Part shown: piece after piece, positions 57,711 to 64,000 of the stretch
How positions within the stretch are numbered: position 1 is the first letter of the stretch
Layout: the number at the start of each line of letters is the position of its first letter
NCBI GenBank assembly: GCA_902578545.1
Contig: CACHDI010000002.1
Coordinates: 62,001 to 126,000 of the forward strand
Length of the DNA: 64,000 bases
Source of the DNA: an uncultured Alphaproteobacteria bacterium
GTDB lineage: Bacteria > Pseudomonadota > Alphaproteobacteria > Rhodobacterales > Rhodobacteraceae
Reading direction: 5' to 3'
Notes under the pieces: generated by a model
What the model saw: only the letters and a program-made list of their open reading frames with translations
The model's database searches: none
Told to the model about the DNA's origin: nothing
Program-made: the position numbers and the translations under genes

Positions 57711-59075
57711 TTATAATTTTTTTAAAATTTCATGGAGCGCTAATTTATAATTTGTTATTATTTTTTTCTTATTTATATGTTTACCATTTTTGACTAATAA
57801 TCTCCCTGCAGAAAAAACAGAATCTATTACAACATCTTTTTCAGAAAAAATTAAATAATCAAGTTTTTCGTTATCATTGAGATCAAAATAATCAAAAGAG
57901 GTTAAATCTAAAGCTAGAATATCAGCCCAATATCCTTTTTGAATTTTACCAGTTTTTCTACCAGAAGCCAACATACCCCCCTCTAAAACTGACTCAATTA
58001 AACTCCTTCCTATTGTATATTCGTTAGCTGTTTTTAATACAATTCTACTTTTGTATTTTAGTCTTTGTGAATACTCAAGAGTTCTTAATTCTTCGAAAAG
58101 TGAAATTTTAACATTTGAGTCAGTGCCAATACCAAACTTACCTCCCTCTTTTAACCAATTTCTGCCATTAAAAATTCCGTCACCAAGATTTGCCTCTGTA
58201 ATTGGACATAAACCAATAACTGCCCCAGATTTAGCTAATAATTTAGCTTCATAATCATGCATTTGGGTGCAGTGAATAAGGCACCATTTCTCATTTAAGT
58301 CTAAATTTTCAACCATCCATTCAATCGGCCTTTTTGACCACGCACTATATATTTCTGATACTTCTTTCATTTGTTCTGCTACATGAATATGAGTAGGGTA
58401 ATTTAAAAAGTTTTTACTAAGCTCTTTAAGTGATATTTTTTTTACCGCTCTTAAACTGTGAGCGGCAACACCTATGTGAAAATCTCCTTTTTTGTTTTCA
58501 AGTGAAATTACTTCCTCAATTAATTTATTAAATTCACAAAGTTTTAAACCAAACCTATCTTGACCAGATATTAAATTTCCCCCTTTAACACCTGATTGTT
58601 CATATAATACTGGCAATAATGTAAGGCCTATTCCTGATTTGTTTGAAGCATTAATTACTCTTTGTGACATTTCAGAAATATTATGAAATCGAATCCCAGA
58701 CAAATCATTATGTAGGTAATGGAATTCAACTACACCAGCATAACCTGCCTCTAACATTTCCATTTGAGCTAATGCACATATAGCTTCAAAATGATCAGGA
58801 GAAATTTTATTTAAAAAATTATACATAAAATTTCTCCAGGACCAGAAATCGTTTGTTTTACTGTCTGAACGTTCACTCAAACCACTCATAGCCCTTTGAA
58901 AACAATGGCTATGTAAATTCATCGGAGAAGGAATTAAAGTATCAAAGACTTGATTTGAAGGTTGGACATTTTTTTTTATATCCTTAATTTTTCCATTTTG
59001 ATCAATATCGATAAGAGTATTACTTGACCACCCTCCTGGCAAAAGTACTCTTTTCCCCCATATTTTCTTTTTCAT
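57711..59075 (-). CDS. hutF: Formimidoylglutamate deiminase-type amidohydrolase (HutF-like)
   Basis: The 454-residue metal-dependent hydrolase has the first metal motif NLHSHCFQRAMSGLSER, then EFHYLHND, HVAEQ, CLIHCTQMHDYEAK, a GLCPITEANLGDGIF substrate loop and GIGTDSNVKISLFEEL. This pattern, including FWSWRNFMY, is that of HutF, which turns N-formimidoyl-glutamate into N-formyl-glutamate and ammonia in histidine breakdown. No other hut gene is here; it ends the six-gene operon. A related substrate with an amidine group is therefore possible. Confidence 0.8.
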   Translation of the reverse strand: MKKKIWGKRVLLPGGWSSNTLIDIDQNGKIKDIKKNVQPSNQVFDTLIPSPMNLHSHCFQRAMSGLSERSDSKTNDFWSWRNFMYNFLNKISPDHFEAICALAQMEMLEAGYAGVVEFHYLHNDLSGIRFHNISEMSQRVINASNKSGIGLTLLPVLYEQSGVKGGNLISGQDRFGLKLCEFNKLIEEVISLENKKGDFHIGVAAHSLRAVKKISLKELSKNFLNYPTHIHVAEQMKEVSEIYSAWSKRPIEWMVENLDLNEKWCLIHCTQMHDYEAKLLAKSGAVIGLCPITEANLGDGIFNGRNWLKEGGKFGIGTDSNVKISLFEELRTLEYSQRLKYKSRIVLKTANEYTIGRSLIESVLEGGMLASGRKTGKIQKGYWADILALDLTSFDYFDLNDNEKLDYLIFSEKDVVIDSVFSAGRLLVKNGKHINKKKIITNYKLALHEILKKL

Positions 59076-59105
59076 TATTTTCTATCAATTAAATTTTCAC
59101 AAATT

Positions 59106-59963
59106 TCAATTTTTTGTGGTTGATGTAACTTTATGCTGATTTTCACAAATTTCTTCGTGCAATTTCAAATTGAATTCACTAAATAAAGTTTCAGGAGCAA
59201 AGTAATGGGTAAAATTACCTTTCTTATCTATACCACGAACAGGCATAGCATATGATCTTTTAGTATTTTGAACAACATCAGGGTTTATATACCTTATAGC
59301 TACCCCTATTCTTCTGTCATTTGAAATGTTTGGACCAGATCCATGTATCATTAAGCCGTGGTGTATTGACATTTGACCAGGTAACAATTCTGCTGATATT
59401 TTTTTATTATTAGGGATTCGAACTTGTACCTCTTGTCCTCTAGATAACAAGCTTTTTTTTGAATAAGTTTCATTGTGAGGAAGTATTTTATTTTTATGCG
59501 AACCTTTGACAAACTCCATACAACCTGAGTTTTTATTTGAATCACTAAGAGCTAACCACGCAGTAACTTGTCCAGACGTTTCACCCATACCCCAATATGT
59601 AAGATCTTGATGCATTCCAACTATATTATCTGTTTTTTTTTCTTTAATAAAAAATTCAGCAGCCCATACTAATATATTACTACCTATTATACACTCTACT
59701 ATATCTAAAATCCTATTATCTTTAGCAATATCTGCGACAAGCGGAATAACAGCATTTGCTGGTCCTCTCTTATAATCGTTTAAAGGCTTAGGTAATTTTA
59801 TTTTTGAATATTTTTGCTCAATTTTTTCTAAGTCTGTTCTTAAATTAAGGGCCTCTTTATAATTAAAAATATTTATGGGAAATAAAAATCCATCATCTTT
59901 ATATTTTTTAATCATATTCTTAGAAAGTTTTCCATTAGAAAGCTCAATAGTTTCTGATTGCAT
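59106..59963 (-). CDS. Phytanoyl-CoA dioxygenase (PhyH) family oxygenase
   Basis: The 285-residue Fe(II)/2-oxoglutarate oxygenase has the facial triad in MHQDLTYWGMGET (His and Asp) and MIHGSGPN (distal His), and an RRIGVAIRY strand with the 2-oxoglutarate Arg. It is the paralogue of the protein at 551-1411. Here it lies inside a tight operon, 4 bases after the DmdA-like gene and 30 before hutF. Alpha-hydroxylation of an acid would fit the 2-hydroxyacid oxidase and ThDP enzyme encoded upstream, but the substrate is unknown. Confidence 0.82.
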   Translation of the reverse strand: MQSETIELSNGKLSKNMIKKYKDDGFLFPINIFNYKEALNLRTDLEKIEQKYSKIKLPKPLNDYKRGPANAVIPLVADIAKDNRILDIVECIIGSNILVWAAEFFIKEKKTDNIVGMHQDLTYWGMGETSGQVTAWLALSDSNKNSGCMEFVKGSHKNKILPHNETYSKKSLLSRGQEVQVRIPNNKKISAELLPGQMSIHHGLMIHGSGPNISNDRRIGVAIRYINPDVVQNTKRSYAMPVRGIDKKGNFTHYFAPETLFSEFNLKLHEEICENQHKVTSTTKN

Positions 59964-59967
59964 TTTT

Positions 59968-61122
59968 TTAATACCTAATTTGATTAATTAACTCATAGTT
60001 CTTTGAAATAGTAAAAGGTAAAGAACATATTACACCCTCTGTAATTTTACTATTTAATGCCTTTACTTTTACAGTGCTAAACTTATCCAAATTTTCTGTA
60101 ATAACAAGTGCAATACCAGTATTTACTTTTAATGAGGGGTTATATATGCCAGATGTAATTTCACCAATTTTCAGATTATTAAAATAAATAGGCCAAGGAA
60201 TGGTACAAGCAGACTGTGCTTCCCCACCAAATGCTATTCCGCAAAGTTTTAATTTAGGGCCTATATTCTTTTCACTTTTTAATTTAGCCTTTCCAATAAA
60301 ATCTATATCACTTGACAAAGCACAATATTTTTCAAATCCACATTCTAGTGGTGAGTTCTCTGAGGTCATGTCATTACCAAAAGACAGTAATCCTGCTTCA
60401 ATTCTGTCAATTAAATTCGGTGCACCTGGACGCAAATTATATTTCTTACCAAATGAGCAGATTGTATCCCATAATTTCTCACCAAGTTTAGAATTATTAA
60501 GATAAATCTCAAATCCAAGCTGACTAGAATAACCTGACTTAGCAATCAATTGTTTAGTATTGTTGAAGTCAAAATAATTAAAATTGAAAAATTTTAATTT
60601 TTTTATATCATTACCAAAAATTTCTACCATAAGATCCTCGGAATACGGACCTTGAATAGCCAAGGGAGAAACATCTGGTTCTTCAACTTTTACATCCAAA
60701 CCCATACCAGTAGATAACCCTTTTACCCATAACAAAATGTCAGAATCTGCAATAGAAAGCCAAAAGTGATCATCCTCTAGTTTAAGTAAAATTGGATCAT
60801 TAATTATTTTACCTTCACCATTAATCAATGGAATATAAAGGCATTGCCCAATTTTAGTTTTACTAATGTCTCTGGGCGTTATTTTTTGAATTAGAAACTC
60901 AGCATCTTGGCCTTTAATTTCAACTTGTCGTTGACACCCTACATCCCAAATTTGAACATATTCTTTTAAGTGATAATAATCTTCAATAACAGAGTGTTGA
61001 AAGGCCTTGGGAAGAAGCGTATGGTTAACTACTGTAAATCCAGTAATCCCAGATTTTTCTACACAGGCAGTGTATGGTGTTCTCCTAATTCGTCGTGACA
61101 TTTGTAAACTAGCACTCACCAT
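59968..61122 (-). CDS. DmdA-like GcvT-family tetrahydrofolate methyltransferase
   Basis: The protein of about 384 residues carries features I associate with DMSP demethylase DmdA: SRRIRRTPYTACVEKSG at the start, QIWDVGCQRQVEIKG, PLAIQGPYSEDL, IAKSGYSSQLGFEIYL and SFGNDMTSENSPLECGF. DmdA moves a methyl group from DMSP to THF, giving methylmercaptopropionate. Other members demethylate N-methyl compounds, so the substrate is open. I chose the ATG at 61122, preceded by AAGGTAAGG that overlaps the previous stop; an ATG at 61149 would overlap that gene by 19 bases. Confidence 0.75.
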   Translation of the reverse strand: MVSASLQMSRRIRRTPYTACVEKSGITGFTVVNHTLLPKAFQHSVIEDYYHLKEYVQIWDVGCQRQVEIKGQDAEFLIQKITPRDISKTKIGQCLYIPLINGEGKIINDPILLKLEDDHFWLSIADSDILLWVKGLSTGMGLDVKVEEPDVSPLAIQGPYSEDLMVEIFGNDIKKLKFFNFNYFDFNNTKQLIAKSGYSSQLGFEIYLNNSKLGEKLWDTICSFGKKYNLRPGAPNLIDRIEAGLLSFGNDMTSENSPLECGFEKYCALSSDIDFIGKAKLKSEKNIGPKLKLCGIAFGGEAQSACTIPWPIYFNNLKIGEITSGIYNPSLKVNTGIALVITENLDKFSTVKVKALNSKITEGVICSLPFTISKNYELINQIRY

Positions 61123-61130
61123 TTTCTTCC

Positions 61131-61490
61131 TTACCTTGAAATCCAACAAGACATTCCATAAGGAGAAATAATAAGTGGGATATGATAAGTTATATCAGGT
61201 TCATTAAATGAAACTCTCATAGAAAAGTATGATATATTTATATTTTTCTTCATATCTTCAAGTTTTGTGTTTTTGTAAAAATCATTGGGTAAAAAAACTT
61301 GTACCTCATATTCAGAAACTATTTTTGTGTTCAAATCAAAAGAAACTTTTAAGCGTCCACCAATATCCGTTTTTTTGTGAAAAATTAATTCATTTTTATC
61401 AGTTTTTATACATCTAAATAATTTGACATCAATATCAGAAAAATGTGTCCCATTTACTGAATTTAATATGTGTGTGCTGAAAGTTGCCAT
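61131..61490 (-). CDS. Transthyretin / 5-hydroxyisourate hydrolase-like protein lacking YRGS
   Basis: The 119-residue protein has three of the HIU-hydrolase active residues: H7 (STHILN), R46 (TDIGGRL) and H103 (TYHIPLIISPYG). The C-terminal Y-R-G-S signature is replaced by a W-I-S-R ending. True HIU hydrolase opens the hydantoin-like ring of 5-hydroxyisourate in urate breakdown. No uricase or OHCU decarboxylase gene is nearby, so a different ring or a binding role is possible. It sits 3 bases after the ThDP enzyme gene. Confidence 0.75.
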   Translation of the reverse strand: MATFSTHILNSVNGTHFSDIDVKLFRCIKTDKNELIFHKKTDIGGRLKVSFDLNTKIVSEYEVQVFLPNDFYKNTKLEDMKKNINISYFSMRVSFNEPDITYHIPLIISPYGMSCWISR

Positions 61491-61493
61491 AAA

Positions 61494-63224
61494 TTACTCT
61501 ATAGATGATTTATCTCTTTTGTCTGCGGTAGCAGCTACAATAGGACTAATTTGACCTCTTGTCTTTACGTTAATACATGCAGTTTTTCCACTACTTATAG
61601 CTCTATTTAGTGCTGATTTAATTTGAGTTTTATCAGTTACTAATTCTCCATAACCACCTAGACCAATAAACATTTCATGAAATGGAATATCTCGGAAATC
61701 TGTGGCAAAATGAGATCCACTATTAAACATTCTTTCTTGCTGTTGTGATATACAGTCAAGACCACCATTATTATCAATTACAACAATTATTGGCAGTTTT
61801 TCTTGAAAAGCAACTTCAATGGAGAGTCCTCCAGAAAGAAATGCTCCATCACCACTTATCAATACAACAGTATCTTTAGGATTTGTTCTTTTTAGAGAAA
61901 CTGCTAATGATACACCAACACCCAGTAAACTGAATGATCCTGGATGCATAATGTGGGATAAATTTTTACCATTTTGAGCTACCAAATTTGAAGCAATTTC
62001 GGACCAAAAATGGGTATTACCACCATCAAATACCAAATGATTTCCATCTTTCATTGTTTCCATGACTTCTATTGCTAACTGAAGTGGGTGAATTACACCT
62101 TTTTTCCAAGAAGGTGTTGAAGTGTTTGTTTTTAAATCAGTTATTGTTTTGTTCACCCACTCAAATCTGAGTTTGAGATTTTTATCGAGCCAATCACTTT
62201 CAAAATTATTTTGGTAAATTTTGTTATTAGCTAGAGTTTCCTTGAAAAAAGCTGCAGGGTCGGAAAGTAATAAAAAATCTGCAGATCTATTTAGTTGTAT
62301 TTCTTCATCTGATCCATTGATACAAATAAGTGTCAAGCTTTGTGGAAAAAGTGGCGGATTACCAAAATTCATCTGGTTGTCTAACCTAGCACCAATCATT
62401 ATTACACAATCACAATTGTTGAAAGCCCATTTTGATGGTTGGTATTGATGAATATCAGCTAACCCCATCATTTCTTTTGTTTCCTCACCTAAGACTTTTT
62501 GATGATATGGAACGTTAAAGATTGGGATTTTTAATTCTTTTGCAAACTTAGCTAAATCAGTTTCTGATTTAGACCACCATATACCATGTCCTGCAATAAT
62601 TATAGGTCTTCTTGATTTTGAAATAATATCAATACAGTTGTTCAAAATCACAGGCTCTGGCCATGCCTTAGGCTTATAATTTGTATGTTTTAAAAAAGGT
62701 CTTTCTTCATCACCAATATTTTCTGGAAATGAAGAAAACATAATGTCCACTGGTATACTCAAATGAACTGGACCAGGGTATCCAGAAACTGCTATCCTGT
62801 AAGCTCTGTCTACAAATTCCTTAATCCTAGAACCATCGGTAACACAAAAACTATATTTAGTAATAGGTTCTGCCATTGATACATCGTCAATTTCTTTAAA
62901 ACCTCCTGATCCTTTTCTTTTTAATGTAGAAGAACCTGTAATAAAAATTACAGGAGATCGTTCACCCCAAGCCTCCATCATTGCTGGAATTGCATTAGCG
63001 AAGCCTTCTGGTCCAACTAGACAAACAGAAGGTTCACGAGTAATCCTTGTATGTCCATCAGCTAAATGGCCTGCTATTTGTTCATGTGGGCAATTAATAA
63101 CTGGCATCTGATGATCTTTAAATCCTTCCAGTGCCGGATTGCAAAAACCACCAGCAAGTGTAAAAACATTTTTAATATTTTTGTCATGTAAGGCTTTAGC
63201 TAATAAGTATCCACCACGAACCAT
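61494..63224 (-). CDS. ThDP-dependent decarboxylase/lyase (acetolactate-synthase-like)
   Basis: The 576-residue enzyme has the three-domain fold of the acetolactate synthase/benzoylformate decarboxylase/oxalyl-CoA decarboxylase group. The cofactor-activating Glu is E48 (CPHEQIAGHLADG), and the ThDP/Mg motif runs from GDG (458-460) to NN (485-486). It could decarboxylate a 2-oxo acid or cleave a 2-hydroxyacyl-CoA, as HACL does in phytanic-acid alpha-oxidation. The adjacent 2-hydroxyacid oxidase and PhyH genes support either role. It is cotranscribed with the FMN oxidase gene (2-base gap). Confidence 0.82.
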   Translation of the reverse strand: MVRGGYLLAKALHDKNIKNVFTLAGGFCNPALEGFKDHQMPVINCPHEQIAGHLADGHTRITREPSVCLVGPEGFANAIPAMMEAWGERSPVIFITGSSTLKRKGSGGFKEIDDVSMAEPITKYSFCVTDGSRIKEFVDRAYRIAVSGYPGPVHLSIPVDIMFSSFPENIGDEERPFLKHTNYKPKAWPEPVILNNCIDIISKSRRPIIIAGHGIWWSKSETDLAKFAKELKIPIFNVPYHQKVLGEETKEMMGLADIHQYQPSKWAFNNCDCVIMIGARLDNQMNFGNPPLFPQSLTLICINGSDEEIQLNRSADFLLLSDPAAFFKETLANNKIYQNNFESDWLDKNLKLRFEWVNKTITDLKTNTSTPSWKKGVIHPLQLAIEVMETMKDGNHLVFDGGNTHFWSEIASNLVAQNGKNLSHIMHPGSFSLLGVGVSLAVSLKRTNPKDTVVLISGDGAFLSGGLSIEVAFQEKLPIIVVIDNNGGLDCISQQQERMFNSGSHFATDFRDIPFHEMFIGLGGYGELVTDKTQIKSALNRAISSGKTACINVKTRGQISPIVAATADKRDKSSIE

Positions 63225-63226
63225 AT

Positions 63227-64000
63227 TTAAATATCCTTATAAAAATTAATATCCTTTTCAAAAAGAACACTTTTGTTTAAATTTTCAATGGAAGTCTGGC
63301 CTACTTGAGCAAGAGCAGAATCTATTTGCTTCCCTAGTAATTTGATTAAATGTATTATGTACTGTTTTTGTCCTAAAGCACTTGCAAAAAGAAAGGGCCT
63401 TCCCAAAAAAACAAAATCAGCTCCTAATGAATAAGCTTTGATGATATCCTCACCCGTCCTTACGCCACTGTCAAATAATATCGGGTATTTTTTTCCTATT
63501 TTTCTTCTTATCATCTTTAGTAAGTCAAGAGTTGAGGGCACACTTTCTAATTGTCGACCTCCATGATTAGAAATATAAATTCCGGTGCAACCGCAGTTTA
63601 TAGAATGATAAGCGTCTTCTAATGAAGTAATACCTTTTACATAAAGGTTTCCAGACCAATTATTCCTTAATTTTTTCAAAAAATCTAAATCAGGTATTAG
63701 TCTAGTTCCAGAATTTCTTTCAAAAAAATTTTTACCTTTATTTGATAAACCTTCATTATTTGCAAATTTTGGTTTTCCATAAAAAAGATAAGGTAAAGAC
63801 CAAGATGGGTGAAAAGCACAATCAAGAATTTGTTTTATACCAAATGTAAAAGGAGCAGTAAAACCATCCCTTAATTCTCTTGGACGATAACCAGGTGCTG
63901 GAACATCCACAGAAATAACTAAATTTTTTATACCTACTTTTTCTACTCTTTCTACTAATTTCATAGTACTTTCTACACTACTACCCATGTAAAGTTGGAA
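63227..64000 (-). CDS. FMN-dependent 2-hydroxyacid oxidase/dehydrogenase, N-terminus cut by window
   Basis: The visible 257 residues are the C-terminal two thirds of a family usually near 380 residues. The frame stays open to the window edge (the four extra codons read FQLY, matching the family's WFQLY strand), so an apparent ATG at 63988 is internal. The catalytic His and Arg are in ISNHGGRQLE, and the FMN phosphate site is in FDSGVRTGEDIIKAYSLGADFVFLGR. It oxidises an (S)-2-hydroxy acid to the 2-oxo acid and is the first visible gene of the operon. Confidence 0.88.
   Translation of the reverse strand, partial: FQLYMGSSVESTMKLVERVEKVGIKNLVISVDVPAPGYRPRELRDGFTAPFTFGIKQILDCAFHPSWSLPYLFYGKPKFANNEGLSNKGKNFFERNSGTRLIPDLDFLKKLRNNWSGNLYVKGITSLEDAYHSINCGCTGIYISNHGGRQLESVPSTLDLLKMIRRKIGKKYPILFDSGVRTGEDIIKAYSLGADFVFLGRPFLFASALGQKQYIIHLIKLLGKQIDSALAQVGQTSIENLNKSVLFEKDINFYKDI

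Noticed and set aside
63227-63988. A complete 253-residue FMN protein starting at an ATG at 63988
   Set aside because: The frame is open to the window edge and the upstream codons match the family, so the gene is merely cut off.
1-64000. CRISPR arrays, rRNA genes, transposase genes or phage structural genes
   Set aside because: None was seen on either strand.

Overview
The window reads as chromosomal DNA of an AT-rich, tightly packed, probably free-living marine alphaproteobacterium (SAR11/HIMB59/SAR116-like lifestyle; the exact lineage cannot be fixed from this piece). The alphaproteobacterial assignment rests on the pcm-tolC-DUF2497-valS gene order, a pccB-pccA-methylmalonyl-CoA mutase block, a eukaryote-type DeoC followed by a double aldehyde dehydrogenase, a 6S RNA next to the 5-formyl-THF cyclo-ligase gene, and a tRNA-His with A73 and no encoded G-1. 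Many starts are TTG or GTG, and gene overlaps of 1-4 bp are common.

Layout. 1-9.6 kb: a loosely packed accessory stretch with a truncated GFA-family protein, a PhyH dioxygenase, two DMT permeases, a DUF938 methyltransferase, two cupins (one a candidate DMSP lyase), LysE and AEC transporters, a sterol-desaturase-type hydroxylase and a CBS protein. 9.7-16.7 kb: nucleoside salvage (upp, deoB, deoA, cdd on minus; deoC and a double ALDH on plus), which would send deoxyribose carbon to glyceraldehyde-3-phosphate and acetaldehyde/acetate. 16.7-27 kb: a minus-strand propionate block (pccB, small ORF, pccA, mutase, malic enzyme, propionyl-CoA synthetase) leading from propionate to succinyl-CoA and pyruvate. 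27-31.5 kb: yebC, an SLC13 permease, a YmdB-like phosphoesterase, 5-formyl-THF cyclo-ligase, 6S RNA, tRNA-His. 31.5-43.5 kb: aminotransferases, a divergent sarcosine-oxidase alpha/gamma pair without beta and delta, efp, suhB, ygfZ, an ABC exporter and a phosphatase. 43.5-48.7 kb: valS, a miniature DUF2497/PopZ-like gene, tolC, pcm.

48.8-57.6 kb is the most accessory-looking part. A tRNA-Cys gene has its last 19 bases repeated exactly 2.4 kb downstream; between the copies lies one gene, a nine-TPR protein with a C-terminal methyltransferase. Next come a DUF1538 membrane protein with two PII-like proteins, a class III nucleotide cyclase, and a second TPR protein with the same N-terminus as the first but an O-GlcNAc-transferase-type C-terminus.

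57.7-64 kb is a compact six-gene minus-strand operon: FMN 2-hydroxyacid oxidase (cut by the window end), ThDP-dependent lyase, transthyretin/HIU-hydrolase-like protein, DmdA-like THF methyltransferase, PhyH dioxygenase and a HutF-type deiminase. I do not recognise this combination as a described pathway. It is the best candidate here for an undescribed catabolic system. Together with the DMSP-lyase-like cupin and the propionate block it suggests use of small methylated or organosulfur/nitrogen osmolytes.
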